Below, in pieces: positions 52,450 through 62,148 of a stretch of DNA of 64,000 bases; the first letter of the stretch is position 1; each line of letters begins with the position of its first letter. The translations under genes and the position numbers were made by a program. The DNA is from Acidisoma sp035492295. GTDB taxonomy: Bacteria; Pseudomonadota; Alphaproteobacteria; Acetobacterales; Acetobacteraceae. Under the pieces are notes generated by a model that saw only the letters and a list, made by a program, of their open reading frames with translations, had not been told where the DNA came from and did not search any database. The DNA is taken from the NCBI RefSeq assembly GCF_035492295.1, contig NZ_DATJJK010000198.1:7567-71566 (forward strand). The letters are read 5' to 3'.

Positions 52450-55341
52450 ATGACGACGACCTTTGTGAATTCGGGGCAGACTGTTAGTGGGCAGACGGTT
52501 CCGAATGGGGACGTATTGGTCGTGCGCTCTGGGGGCACGGCAGCCGCCACCACGCTTTCGGGCGGGGTTGAGATCGCGGTCTCGACGGGCGTGGCACTGG
52601 GCACGACCGTCTCTTCTGGCGGCTTCCTTGATGTCTTCAGCGGCGGCAGCGCCAATCAGACGGTGATTGCCGCAGGCGGCAGGGAAAGCGTGCATTGGAC
52701 GGGTTCGGACCGGAACGCGACCGTCAGCAGCGGCGGTGTGATCAGCGCCTTCGACAGCGGTTACACCTCCGCGACGGTCATCAGCGGTGGCGGGACGGAG
52801 ATCCTGGCCACCAGCGGTATCGCCTATACAACCCAGGTGAAATCGGGCGGCACGCTTCTTCTTTCCTCGGGCGGGGTTGCGGTCGCGGGCGTCATCTCTT
52901 CCGGCGGCACGGAAGTGCTCGGCTCCGGTGGCGATCAGCGTGGGCCCCTCACCATCAGTGCGGGCGGTATGCTGACGGGCTCGGGTGTCCTGGAAGATGG
53001 CTCAGTGGCGGTGAATGGCACCATTGCGGGCACAGTCCTGCGTGAGAGCGCCGTGGTCTCCTCAGGCGGTCTCACCAGCGGGGGCGTGATCAGCCAGGGC
53101 GGCCAGGAAACGGTTCTCGCCGGGGGTGCGGCGAGCCAAACACAGGTCCGCGCCGGGGCCCTGACCGTTTCCTCGGGCGGAAGCGCCACCACAACCGCGG
53201 TCAGCGGCGGGACGGAAACCGTTGCATCGGGGGGCACGAGCATCCGCGACCATGTGCTCGGCGGCACGGTCGTCGTCTCCGCCGGCGGCTCGCAGATCGA
53301 TGCCGTGATCAGTAGCGGCAGCGAACAACTGGCGGGGATCGCCCGAAACATCACCGTCAAAAGCAGCGGCGTGCTCAGGGTGGCGAGCGGCGGCACAGCC
53401 GCCGGCCTCACGGTCAGCAGCGGTGGCTATGTCACCGTCTCCGGTGGCATTGTCAGCGGCGCCGTCAACTATGGCAGCATGAGCGTGTTCAGTGGTGGCG
53501 TTGCATCAAACGTCGCCCAGAATGGCCGCGTAACCGTGGGCGCCGACGGAACCATCATCGGTGGGACGTTGGACGGCAGCGGCAGCCTCTCAGCGCCCTA
53601 CATCTTCGTCTCCCACGGTGGCACCGCGATCGGCGTTGCCGTCGAAAGTGGCGGCCAACTCATCGAAGAACACGGCACGTCCCTCGGCGTGATCATCAGC
53701 GCCGGTGGCGTCGTGCGCCTGGACAATGGCCGGGCGAGCGGCACCATCGTCAGCTCCGGCGGCTCCGAACGGGTCTATGAAGGCGGCGTTTCGGTAAGCG
53801 CCACCGTGCTGAACGGCGGATTCGAGGTCGTTTCAGGAATCACGTTCGGCGGAACCGCCCTTGATGCCACGGTCAGCAGCGGCGGCACGCTGCTTGTCTC
53901 GGGCTCGTTGCTGACGAAACCCGTCGCGAGCGGCACGATCGTCAGCAATGGCGGTGTTCAGGTCATCGCGGGTGGCAACATAGCCGCTGATGGAGACATT
54001 CAATCCGGCGGCACGGAAGTCTTGCTGTCGGGCGGCAGCCAGATCGGCAACCTGACCGTGGAAGCCGGTGGTCTTTTGACCGGATCTGGCATCATCCCGA
54101 CCGGCACGGCCACCATCCTCGGCACCGCCACCGGTGTTGCCGTCACCTCGGTCGGCGAACTTCTGGTGGAATCCGGTGGGGTCACGTCAGGGCTCACAGT
54201 GAGCGGCTGGGGCAGCGAGATCGTGGGGTCTGGCGGCACTGCCTATAACACCTTCGTCGATGGCTCCTTGACCGTGAAGGCGACGGAAATGGAACTGATC
54301 GTCCGCTCGGGCGGCGTATCGATAGGAGCCAGCGTTATCGGTGGAGGATACAACGGAACCTCTGCCACGGTTTCCTCCGGCGGGGTGCTGAGCAACACGA
54401 CGGTCGAGCTCGACGGTACGACCTTTGTGTCCACCGGCGGCACCGCCATCGGTGACAGCCTGTCCGACGGCGGGACCGAGACCCTGCTTTCCGGAGGCAC
54501 CGATCTCGGTGCGATCGTCGGCAGCGGGGGCACGCTGCTGATCAGTGCCGGCGGCGTCACAAGCGGCGTAACCCTGTTGAGCGGCGGCACGCTGATCGAC
54601 CAGGGCTCCGTTCCGCTCGTCATCGGCACTGTCCAGGACAGTTCCTTGTCGATCCTCGGTGCGGATACCATCACCGCCGGCAGCGATGCCGTGACGGTGA
54701 CCGGCGGTAGCGACGCCACCGTGGTGTCTGGTGTTGACATGGACCTCTACTTCGTCGGAGGCACCGGCTCGGTTTCGGTGATGGGCGGCACCGGGGACAG
54801 CACCCTCTTTGGGTCCACCGGCAGCGGTTCCACCTGGCTCGAGGGTGGCACGGATTCCAGCGAGCTTTATGGCGGCGCAGGGGCTACTACGCTCATCGGT
54901 GGCACCGGCCAGTCCACCCTGGTGGGCGGCACGGGCAGCACAGTCATTCTCGCGAACGGCACGGAAGACGGGCTGATCGTTGCCGGCAGCGGCGCCACGA
55001 CGATCAACGGTACGACTGGCGGCGGCGACCAGCAGATTTTCGCGGGTGCAGGCTCAGATGTCGTGGCGCTCGGCGCGGGTGCCGATACCTTCATCGGCGG
55101 CTCCGGCGTCGCGAGCGTGCAGGGCGGCGGATCGAACCCCGATATCTATGGATTCATCAACGGCCATGCGGGCGGCAATGTGATCATCGCCGATTTGAAG
55201 GCAAGCGATACACTGGTATTCGCAGGCTATGCGGGAGATCCGATTGCCGCCGAAAGCGTGGTGAACGGCTCGGACCTCATCATCCTCACAGACCAGACGA
55301 AGATTCTTATCCAGAACGTGGACCACACCATCTTCAGCTAG
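52450..55341 (+). CDS. Large strand-loop-strand repeat protein with RTX-like C-terminus
   Basis: A 963-residue Gly/Ser/Thr/Val-rich protein. Residues about 10-750 are roughly 20-residue repeats of the form VSSGGT...V.SGG.., the autotransporter-type strand-loop-strand (AIDA-like) repeat that folds as a beta-helix. Residues about 760-900 are GGTG.STL.GG.G nonapeptide-like units resembling RTX calcium-binding repeats. The C-terminal part (ADLKASDTLVFAGYAGDP, ILIQNVDHTIFS) ends with the hydrophobic tail common in type I secretion substrates. There is no signal peptide and no autotransporter barrel. It is probably a secreted adhesin or matrix protein; no type I exporter genes are in the window. 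Confidence 0.85.
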   Translation: MTTTFVNSGQTVSGQTVPNGDVLVVRSGGTAAATTLSGGVEIAVSTGVALGTTVSSGGFLDVFSGGSANQTVIAAGGRESVHWTGSDRNATVSSGGVISAFDSGYTSATVISGGGTEILATSGIAYTTQVKSGGTLLLSSGGVAVAGVISSGGTEVLGSGGDQRGPLTISAGGMLTGSGVLEDGSVAVNGTIAGTVLRESAVVSSGGLTSGGVISQGGQETVLAGGAASQTQVRAGALTVSSGGSATTTAVSGGTETVASGGTSIRDHVLGGTVVVSAGGSQIDAVISSGSEQLAGIARNITVKSSGVLRVASGGTAAGLTVSSGGYVTVSGGIVSGAVNYGSMSVFSGGVASNVAQNGRVTVGADGTIIGGTLDGSGSLSAPYIFVSHGGTAIGVAVESGGQLIEEHGTSLGVIISAGGVVRLDNGRASGTIVSSGGSERVYEGGVSVSATVLNGGFEVVSGITFGGTALDATVSSGGTLLVSGSLLTKPVASGTIVSNGGVQVIAGGNIAADGDIQSGGTEVLLSGGSQIGNLTVEAGGLLTGSGIIPTGTATILGTATGVAVTSVGELLVESGGVTSGLTVSGWGSEIVGSGGTAYNTFVDGSLTVKATEMELIVRSGGVSIGASVIGGGYNGTSATVSSGGVLSNTTVELDGTTFVSTGGTAIGDSLSDGGTETLLSGGTDLGAIVGSGGTLLISAGGVTSGVTLLSGGTLIDQGSVPLVIGTVQDSSLSILGADTITAGSDAVTVTGGSDATVVSGVDMDLYFVGGTGSVSVMGGTGDSTLFGSTGSGSTWLEGGTDSSELYGGAGATTLIGGTGQSTLVGGTGSTVILANGTEDGLIVAGSGATTINGTTGGGDQQIFAGAGSDVVALGAGADTFIGGSGVASVQGGGSNPDIYGFINGHAGGNVIIADLKASDTLVFAGYAGDPIAAESVVNGSDLIILTDQTKILIQNVDHTIFS

Positions 55342-55352
55342 GGTTCGGCCGC

Positions 55353-55371
55353 GTCCCCCGTGTCGGGGGAC
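55353..55371 (+). terminator. Hairpin after the repeat-protein gene
   Basis: GTCCCCC-GTGTC-GGGGGAC begins 12 bases after the stop of the repeat-protein gene. It has a perfect 7-bp stem but no T-run. Confidence 0.45.
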
Positions 55372-55400
55372 ATATCAAGCCGGCGACTGTGGCAGTGCCT

Positions 55401-55433
55401 AAGGTGGAGGGGCGTGATAACCCCTCCGCCTTT
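55401..55433. terminator. Bidirectional intrinsic terminator between convergent units
   Basis: AAGGTGGAGGGG, loop CGTGATAA, then CCCCTCCGCCTTT. The 12-bp stem (one G-T pair) is flanked by A and T runs on either side, as in a terminator used from both strands. It separates the repeat-protein gene from the end of the carbohydrate operon. Confidence 0.7.
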
Positions 55434-55499
55434 CCTGACTCTGTCAACATGCGAGTTTTCCGCGGCGCGCTATATTCCCGCGGTCGTGACCTGCTTTGG

Positions 55500-56510
55500 C
55501 TAGAAGCCAAACTGGCCGATGTTGTCCTTGGTAAAGATCAGAGCCTTGTTATAATCTATCTCACCATTCTCTCCGACCGTGTATGTGCCCACCTTGCCTG
55601 CGGAAAAAGTCGTGCCCGGCGTCAGGCTGAGTTTGCCGGCCAATTTGAGATGCGTGGCATAGACGGCGAGATAGCCGAGCTCAAACGGATCCCACAGTGC
55701 GAATGCCTTTTCCGAACCATCGGCCAGATAGGTTTTGATAGCAGATGGCAGGGCAAAACCGGTTGCGTAGACTTTCCCGGCGTGACCGCTTGCATCAATC
55801 GCCCTTGCTGCGGCGGGTGCGCTCACCGCAGAAGACGAGATGATAACCTTGAGATTGGGATGGGCTTGCATCAGATTAATGGCGACGTCGTAGCTCTTCG
55901 CATCGTCGTCACCTGCATACTGCGTATCCACGACTTTGAAGACCTTGTACTTGTCTTCGGTCTCCGAGAGCTTCGTCATAATGCGCATATGCGCGACGTG
56001 GTTCGGTGCTGTCGGAGAAGCAGCGATGAAGGCGATCTCCCCCCCTTGCGGCGCGTCAATTAGTGCCGCGTCCAGCATTGTGCGAGCTGCTTTGTCGTAG
56101 GAAAGCTGATTGACGAATATGTCACGGGCAGGCAACGCGGCGTCAGCGTCGAACGTTGTAACAACGATACCCCTCTTGCGGGCGCGCTTCAGAACAGGTG
56201 CAACGGCGTTGAGATCGACCGCTGCGAGCAATATGGCGTCCGGCCGTTGAGTGAGAAAATTCTCCAACGTTTCAACCTGAAGAGAGGCGTCAGCGTGGTC
56301 CGGTCCAGCGTAGATCAGGCTGTCCCCCAGGTCTGCGGCAGCAGCGCGTGCACCCTTTGCCGCTAGCTCAAAATAGGGAAAGCCCGTCCACTTTGGCGTC
56401 ATCATCATCCGGAAGCCACTGTCCTTCGCCTGTGCCGTCGATATGGCGCTCCCGGCAATAGCCATCGCACCACCGAGCAGAGCCGTGCGGCGGGTAATGT
56501 TCATCATCAT
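55500..56510 (-). CDS. Sugar ABC transporter binding protein (RbsB-like)
   Basis: A 336-residue PF13407 periplasmic-binding protein with a twin-arginine-like signal (NITRRTALLGGAMAIAGS...STAQA). The mature protein starts with FRMMMTPKWTGFPYFELAAKGARAAA and has VVTTFDADAA and GGEIAFIAASPTAPNHVAHM. It is the last gene of the LacI-linked operon and overlaps the second permease by 4 bp. The ligand is unknown; neighbouring Gfo/Idh and VOC enzymes suggest a cyclic or modified sugar. Confidence 0.9.
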   Translation of the reverse strand: MMMNITRRTALLGGAMAIAGSAISTAQAKDSGFRMMMTPKWTGFPYFELAAKGARAAAADLGDSLIYAGPDHADASLQVETLENFLTQRPDAILLAAVDLNAVAPVLKRARKRGIVVTTFDADAALPARDIFVNQLSYDKAARTMLDAALIDAPQGGEIAFIAASPTAPNHVAHMRIMTKLSETEDKYKVFKVVDTQYAGDDDAKSYDVAINLMQAHPNLKVIISSSAVSAPAAARAIDASGHAGKVYATGFALPSAIKTYLADGSEKAFALWDPFELGYLAVYATHLKLAGKLSLTPGTTFSAGKVGTYTVGENGEIDYNKALIFTKDNIGQFGF

Positions 56511-57565
56511 AGGTTGTTTTCCCCTGTTTTTTCACGCCATTGAGCTGGCGTTTTGTTGTTGACGTTTTCGGCCAGCTTTTCTCGCTCGTGACGTCGCGCA
56601 TTGAGGGTTCCCCGCAACGTCTGGACTCCCCTGAGAGCAACCGGCCTCAGCACGCCAATGGTCAGCAGCGCACCTAAGACGACGGTCTGAACCGGACCGC
56701 CGATATTAGCCAAACCCATGCCGTTGCGAAGGGTGCCGAGCAACAGCAGAGCAAGCACGACGCCTAGAACAGAGCCACGCCCACCATTGATATCAACACC
56801 ACCCAGAACCACTGCCGTCACGACAAACAAAATTGCACCGTCTGCGTTGTCGCCACGAGCGGACCCGTACTGGCCGATCCAGATGAGCGCTGCGATGGCG
56901 GCCAGGCCACCCGCTATCGCATAGGCTGTGATCTTGAGGGCCTTAACGTTAATTCCAGCAATCCACGCTGCGTCCTTGTTTCTGCCCACGGCAAAGCACC
57001 GTCGCCCGAACACTGTCTTTTGCAAGAGAAACCACATCAGGAGAGCAACGACTGCAAAGACGATGAGCGAGATGGGTATGATCCCCAGAACATAATCAGA
57101 TCCAGGCGACTGATACATGTCACTGAAGTTTGTGTATCCGGCTTCGGATCCGACAATGAAGGCCAATCCTCGATAGGCCCCCATGGTTCCAAGAGTGACG
57201 GCCAGCGACGGCAGACCCAGCCGCGCCACGAGGAAGCCATTGAAGGCACCGAGGAAAACACAGATGAGCACGACGATAGGAATGGCTCCTGCTAAGCCGA
57301 TGCCACCCGCAGAAAGGCGTGCAAAAATGACCGCGCCAACGGCTAAGATTGATGCCAGTGAGATGTCGATTTCGGCCGTGACGACGACAACCATAAGACC
57401 AAGCGCTAACAGGCCGGGAATAATAAACTGGCGGGTCGATTCCAGGATTTGATCAAGGGAGAGGTAATAGGGAGAGAGATGCGCAGACCACCCGGCAGCG
57501 CAGAAAATCAATACAAAGAGGGTTCCTTCCCAGGGCGTGGGGCGCCAAGTGACGAACCGGTTCAT
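56507..57565 (-). CDS. Sugar ABC transporter permease 2
   Basis: A 352-residue PF02653 permease with about nine membrane helices, VVTAEIDISLASILAVGAV and VLGGVDINGGRGSVLGVVLALLLLGTL. The C-terminus carries a basic cytoplasmic tail (NARRHEREKLAENVNNK). It overlaps permease 1 by 4 bp. A two-permease CUT2 importer (rhamnose- or autoinducer-type) is indicated. Confidence 0.9.
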   Translation of the reverse strand: MNRFVTWRPTPWEGTLFVLIFCAAGWSAHLSPYYLSLDQILESTRQFIIPGLLALGLMVVVVTAEIDISLASILAVGAVIFARLSAGGIGLAGAIPIVVLICVFLGAFNGFLVARLGLPSLAVTLGTMGAYRGLAFIVGSEAGYTNFSDMYQSPGSDYVLGIIPISLIVFAVVALLMWFLLQKTVFGRRCFAVGRNKDAAWIAGINVKALKITAYAIAGGLAAIAALIWIGQYGSARGDNADGAILFVVTAVVLGGVDINGGRGSVLGVVLALLLLGTLRNGMGLANIGGPVQTVVLGALLTIGVLRPVALRGVQTLRGTLNARRHEREKLAENVNNKTPAQWREKTGENNL

Positions 57566-58587
57566 GCGACCCTCCCGCCCAGCCGAAGCTGCCGCAGCGA
57601 GCGCCTTACCTGTTTGTTGATGATAGCATCGGCCGTAACGGCGAGCACAATCGCGCTGCCTTGCACGAACATCCTCCAGAATTCCGGGATGTGGAGTAGA
57701 ACCAAGCCGTTATCAATCATCGACAGAACGATGGCGCCAAGCGCCGCACCGAGAACGGAGCCCGCCCCCCCGGCTACGCTGATCCCTCCAATAACTGCCG
57801 CAGCGAGAGACGTTAACTCCCAGCCTGAGGCGAGTACGACGGTGACGGTGCCTACGCGCCCGGCATAAAGAAGCCCGGCAAAACCGCACATCGTCCCGCA
57901 AAGTATGTATGCGAAAAGCGTCATGCGTTCCGGCCGCAAGCCACAGAAGATACTGGCGCCCGGATTGGACCCTATGGCGTAGATTCTCCGCCCAAGCGGA
58001 AAGAAGCGCAGGAATGCAGCGACCGCGGATACCACGACCGCGGATACAATGACCAGGAACGGAACGCCCGCAATGTGGAGGTCGACGAGAAGGAGCACCC
58101 AAGGCGGAAGGTTGCTCGCGGTCACCTCCTGGCCATGCGCATAGATGTAGGTAAAGCCGCGAAAAAGCGACATCGTCCCAAGGGTTGCAACGAGTGGTGA
58201 AACTTTGCCATAGGCGACGATCAGACCATTGACTGCGCCCAGTGCGCCGCCCATGACGAGCGCGATAACGACGAGCAGGATTCCGACATGGGGATGGTGG
58301 GCCGCATAATCCGCCGCGACATAGGCAGTGAAACCCATGATGGCCCCGACCGAGACGTCCAGGTTGCGTGTCAGCAAGACCATGCCTTGGGCCGCCGCTA
58401 CGATCGCGAGAATGGCAGCGTTGGCGATGATAACTTGGCCATTTTGAAGGCTATCGAATCGTGGCGCAATGCACGAAAAGAATAGGCTGAGCGCGATCAG
58501 CGTGATGACAACACCCAAGATACGCTGACGAAGAAGCTGTGCCCACCAACTCTGCCGCGGTTTCATTTGAGCCATATGCCCTTCCAC
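57562..58587 (-). CDS. Sugar ABC transporter permease 1
   Basis: A 341-residue PF02653 permease with TRNLDVSVGAIMGFTAYVAAD and VIGGISVAGGAGSVLGAALGAIVLSM, the paired signatures of CUT2 permeases. Its first base coincides with the last base of the ATPase gene, so the two are coupled. Confidence 0.9.
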   Translation of the reverse strand: MEGHMAQMKPRQSWWAQLLRQRILGVVITLIALSLFFSCIAPRFDSLQNGQVIIANAAILAIVAAAQGMVLLTRNLDVSVGAIMGFTAYVAADYAAHHPHVGILLVVIALVMGGALGAVNGLIVAYGKVSPLVATLGTMSLFRGFTYIYAHGQEVTASNLPPWVLLLVDLHIAGVPFLVIVSAVVVSAVAAFLRFFPLGRRIYAIGSNPGASIFCGLRPERMTLFAYILCGTMCGFAGLLYAGRVGTVTVVLASGWELTSLAAAVIGGISVAGGAGSVLGAALGAIVLSMIDNGLVLLHIPEFWRMFVQGSAIVLAVTADAIINKQVRRSLRQLRLGGRVA

Positions 58588-60143
58588 TATGGCGACGCGA
58601 GCTGCGAACTTCTTGTCGCAGCGCGCATGACATTCTCTTGCGTCGCATCTCCTCCTGAAATTTCGTCAACAATGCGCCCTTCTGCGACGACCAGGATGCG
58701 ATCGCTGATTGCGATGACCTCCGGGAGATCCGAAGAAATCACGAGGATTGCAAGTCCGGAGGCAGCAAGCGAGAAGATCATATCATGAATCTGAGACTTG
58801 CTCCCAACATCGACGCCATGGGTTGGTTCATCTAGGATAATCACAGCCGGTTTGGTTGCGAGCCAACGCGCAAGAGCAACTTTTTGGCGGTTCCCTCCCG
58901 ATAGCTGCGCCACTTCCTTATCTATGCCGCTCGTACGAATGTCGTATGTTTTGACTGCCTCGGCAGCAATTCGTCGACAGTCTCCCGTGTTAATGACACC
59001 GAGATGACTTAGACGCTGAACGATGGGCAGCGTCACATTTTCAACGACGCTTTCGCTCATTATAAGTCCCTGACTATCCCTGTCCTCTGACAGATAAGCC
59101 AAGCCCAGGTTGAGCATCTGGCTGGGGCTTTTCGGCGCAACTTCCCGCCCCTGCAGCAGGATCCGGCCATGATCGGGCGGCGTCATGCCAAATAGCGCCC
59201 GCGCAATTTCGGAGCGGCCGGCGCCAACCAACCCGGCCATGCCCACTATTTCGCCAGCGCGCAGTGAAAATGAGACGTCGGCAAAGGTTCCGCGCAGGCC
59301 GAGATTTTCGACCCTCAGCATTTCCTTTGCATGCCCTGCCGTCCCGCCACGTTTGTAAACATGATTGAGCTCCCGCCCGACCATGAGTTTGACCATGGTC
59401 CCGCGGTCCATTGCTGAGATCGTTCGGGTCGCGACATGGCGTCCATCTCTGAGCACCGTCACATCGTCCGCAATTGCTTCCACTTCCTCCAGGCGATGAG
59501 TAATAAGCAGAACCGACTGACCTTGAGCCCGGAGTTTGCGGACAATGTCGAAGAGTCGCTCGGCCTCGGCGGGTGTGAGTGGCGATGTAGGCTCGTCCAG
59601 GATAAGCAGCCGCAGATGTGTCGACAGCGCCCGGGCTATTTCGACGAATTGTAGTTCCGCTGTCGACAGTGACCCCGCCAATTCTCGTGGATCGAGCAAA
59701 ACCCCAAGTTGATCAAAAGCCTCTGTTGCACGGCGGTACATCACTCGCCGGTCAACGCTGCCCCATGGGGTCCGAGGGTAATTTCCCGCAAATATGTTTT
59801 CCGCGATGTCGAGATGCTGGAACAGCTTTGGATCCTGGTATACCGCTGCAATTCCCACTTTGCGTGCTTCTTGAGGCGTCGCGAATAAAACCGGCTGTTC
59901 GTCGAGGTAAATCTTCCCGGCATTTGCCGCAATGACACCGGTGATTATCTTGACCAGTGTCGATTTGCCCGCGCCATTCTCGCCGACCAGGGCATGAACC
60001 CTGCCCCGGCCGATAGAAAACGAGACGTCCTCTAGAACTTGAAGTCCACCATAGGATTTTCCGATACCTTCGATCCGGAGGGCATCAGCCTTCCCAGGGG
60101 TTGGGGCCATGGCTACCTCAATCGCTGCCGATCCTTCGCTCAT
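58587..60143 (-). CDS. Sugar ABC transporter ATPase (RbsA-type, duplicated)
   Basis: A 518-residue two-domain ATPase with Walker A GENGAGKST, signature LSTAELQFVEIARAL, Walker B LLILDEPTSPL, second-domain P-loop-like GLVGAGRSE and signature LSGGNRQKVALARWL. It energises the two permeases downstream. Codon choice is noticeably less GC-rich than in the inositol importer ATPase at 1.5-3.1 kb. Confidence 0.92.
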   Translation of the reverse strand: MSEGSAAIEVAMAPTPGKADALRIEGIGKSYGGLQVLEDVSFSIGRGRVHALVGENGAGKSTLVKIITGVIAANAGKIYLDEQPVLFATPQEARKVGIAAVYQDPKLFQHLDIAENIFAGNYPRTPWGSVDRRVMYRRATEAFDQLGVLLDPRELAGSLSTAELQFVEIARALSTHLRLLILDEPTSPLTPAEAERLFDIVRKLRAQGQSVLLITHRLEEVEAIADDVTVLRDGRHVATRTISAMDRGTMVKLMVGRELNHVYKRGGTAGHAKEMLRVENLGLRGTFADVSFSLRAGEIVGMAGLVGAGRSEIARALFGMTPPDHGRILLQGREVAPKSPSQMLNLGLAYLSEDRDSQGLIMSESVVENVTLPIVQRLSHLGVINTGDCRRIAAEAVKTYDIRTSGIDKEVAQLSGGNRQKVALARWLATKPAVIILDEPTHGVDVGSKSQIHDMIFSLAASGLAILVISSDLPEVIAISDRILVVAEGRIVDEISGGDATQENVMRAATRSSQLASP

Positions 60144-60210
60144 TTGCCTATCCGATCATCCCGCCCACGCGGGACTGTTCAACGCCGGCGACACTGCGCC
60201 ACGGTATCGA

Positions 60211-60744
60211 CTAACCTTCCGGCTCCTCCGCCGGAGAAGTCGAGAAAATGCCAGGCGGTAGGTCAAGTGGAGGGCAATTTCCAAGCTCGTAGACAAATCC
60301 GAGCCGAGACTCCGTATCGAGATAATAGTGGAAATCCGAGAAAAAGCGGCCCGTCTGGGTGACCCCTATGCCTTTCTTCTCGTAATCTGCCAGAACACCG
60401 TCGATGTCTTCATCACTAATCCTCTCCTTGATATGATGAAGTCCTTCTCCTTTCTCCTCCAGAAATTTGCTGTAGATCGTTGGGCCGTAAACAGGCTGAA
60501 TAATCTCAAGCTCGGTGTCTCCCATCCAGGAGATTCCGATGAGAAACTTGAATGGCTCCGTGACGGTCTCGCCGCCGACCACAAAGTTCTTAACCGTCTC
60601 TTCGGTGAAGGCTGCAACCCGCCAGGGACCGACACCCAGATTATCCACCCAGGCTTTCATGCTTCGCTCTAAATCGCGCGTCACGAAAGCGACCTGAAAC
60701 ATCTTCCGCTTCTTGTTGGTGGCGCGGAGTTCTTCGTTTGTCAT
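60211..60744 (-). CDS. VOC-superfamily (glyoxalase-like) protein
   Basis: A 177-residue protein with two vicinal-oxygen-chelate modules: FQVAFVTRDLERSMKAWVDNLGVGPW, then GLHHIKERISDEDIDGVLADYEKKGI and FHYYLDTESRLGFVYELG. The likely metal ligands are the histidine in GLHH and the glutamate in YELG. Such proteins isomerise, epimerise or cleave small oxygenated substrates. It overlaps the Gfo/Idh gene by 4 bp. Confidence 0.85.
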   Translation of the reverse strand: MTNEELRATNKKRKMFQVAFVTRDLERSMKAWVDNLGVGPWRVAAFTEETVKNFVVGGETVTEPFKFLIGISWMGDTELEIIQPVYGPTIYSKFLEEKGEGLHHIKERISDEDIDGVLADYEKKGIGVTQTGRFFSDFHYYLDTESRLGFVYELGNCPPLDLPPGIFSTSPAEEPEG

Positions 60745-61754
60745 GACAAAATCTCACTTAGCGTTTGCACATTCTCTGACCTGCCGCTCACGGCAGACCG
60801 TTGCGCCGCGAGAGCGACCGCCAAGGAGATCAGACCATCCTCGCCGGTCGCCACGGGGCGTCCCTCGCCTCGCACTGCCGCCTCAAACGCACGAACACCG
60901 CGGGCGTAGTAGTCTTCCTGATCCAAGGCAATCCCGTCTTCACCACCGGAATGGCGGAGTACCACAGTCCCACCCGGGCGCTGCGCCATGCAATCTGTCG
61001 CGACAAGCGATCCTTTTGTCCCATCAATTTCCAATCGCGTGCGCAGGAACGGGGTGGTAAAGCTCTCGTAGACCTGGCCGATCAGACCGCTTTTGAAGGT
61101 TACGAGGGTCATGGCAGCATCTTCGACAGGTGGCGAAGCCAGCCCGCCATTTTGCGCTATCGTCATCACCTGCGCGGGCTCGTCTTCCAGAATAAATCTG
61201 AACAGATCGCTGTCGTGCACGGTGAGATCGAAGATTACGCCTGCGCCCGCGGCAACGTCATGCAGGCGCCAGCCATGAAGATGCTGCGGAAGAGCGCCCC
61301 CATGCACGACCCGGGCTGCGAGTGGACGACCAATCCGGCCAGCTTTGATGGCGTCCCGCATCGCCCGGTGTGTTGCGGCGTTGCGCAGGTGGTGATTGGT
61401 CGCGAGAACGACCCCCGCCTCTCGACACGCCGAAACCATAGCCGCGGCATCCTCAAGGCGCGTCGCCAGCGGCTTTTCGCACAGAACATGACGCCCCGCC
61501 GCAGCGGCAGCCAGACACTGCTCTCGGTGACGATCGTTCGTGGTCGCGATGTAGACTGCGTCGACCTCCCTCAACATGATCTCGAGACTGGTGGTCGCAG
61601 AAGGAATGCTGAATTCCGCAGCGTAAGCGGCCCCACGGGCGGCATCACTGCTATAGACTGATACTATCTCCCCTCCAGCAGCCCGAATGCCAGCGATCAT
61701 CCATTCGCGGCCGATGGTCGTTGCCCCCACCAGCCCCCAGCGTAGACCGGCCAT
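60741..61754 (-). CDS. Gfo/Idh/MocA-family sugar dehydrogenase
   Basis: A 337-residue NAD(P)-dependent dehydrogenase: N-terminal fold RWGLVGATTIGREWM, YIATTNDRHREQC, catalytic lysine in EKPLATR, then the C-terminal alpha/beta domain with FDLTVHDSDLFRFI. It would oxidise a sugar, inositol or levoglucosan-like substrate imported by the neighbouring ABC system. It lies 11 bp after the ABM gene. Confidence 0.9.
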   Translation of the reverse strand: MAGLRWGLVGATTIGREWMIAGIRAAGGEIVSVYSSDAARGAAYAAEFSIPSATTSLEIMLREVDAVYIATTNDRHREQCLAAAAAGRHVLCEKPLATRLEDAAAMVSACREAGVVLATNHHLRNAATHRAMRDAIKAGRIGRPLAARVVHGGALPQHLHGWRLHDVAAGAGVIFDLTVHDSDLFRFILEDEPAQVMTIAQNGGLASPPVEDAAMTLVTFKSGLIGQVYESFTTPFLRTRLEIDGTKGSLVATDCMAQRPGGTVVLRHSGGEDGIALDQEDYYARGVRAFEAAVRGEGRPVATGEDGLISLAVALAAQRSAVSGRSENVQTLSEILS

Positions 61755-61765
61755 GGCGCCATCTC

Positions 61766-62077
61766 CTAGCTTTTATCGTGCTCGCTGAGCATGTCGAAGA
61801 AGACGAGCTCCGCATCCTTCGTCAGAAACTCCTTGTGCCGACCAAACCACTCCTTCTGGTACGGAAGCGCCAGATGGCGGTCGAGATCCGCTCGGCTCAT
61901 CCAGTTCTCGTAGAAGTAGAAGACATTGGGATTGTCGGCACTGACATGGAAATGATAATCGATGCAGCCTGGTTCCGAGCGCGAAGGTGCGACAAAGCTG
62001 TGGAGCAACTTGATTAATTCTTCGCGTTTCTCGGGGCGGGCATTCAATGTCGCGGTAAGAGTGCAGCGGGGAATCAT
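61766..62077 (-). CDS. Antibiotic-biosynthesis-monooxygenase (ABM) domain protein
   Basis: A 103-residue dimeric alpha+beta barrel protein (PF03992) with TLTATLNARPEKREELIKLLHSFV, SEPGCIDYHFHVSADNPNVFYFYENWMS and DRHLALPYQKEW. These small enzymes oxygenate aromatics or act as isomerases (LsrG-like). ATG 62077 (MIPRCTLTATL) matches family length; the frame is open upstream but unlike any family. The gene is second in the LacI-linked operon. Confidence 0.87.
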   Translation of the reverse strand: MIPRCTLTATLNARPEKREELIKLLHSFVAPSRSEPGCIDYHFHVSADNPNVFYFYENWMSRADLDRHLALPYQKEWFGRHKEFLTKDAELVFFDMLSEHDKS

Positions 62078-62148
62078 TTGAATGATCTTTCTTATTATAT
62101 TTGCCAAAGGGTCTCTGACTGGCGGTGCTTGACCTTCGGGAAATCTTC

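Noticed and set aside
52450..55341. CRISPR array or tandem DNA repeat
   Set aside because: The repetition is at protein level (VSSGG-type units of varying length); DNA copies differ and lack uniform spacers.
52450..55341. Classical autotransporter (type V secretion)
   Set aside because: There is no signal peptide and no C-terminal beta-barrel; the end is RTX-like with a short hydrophobic tail.
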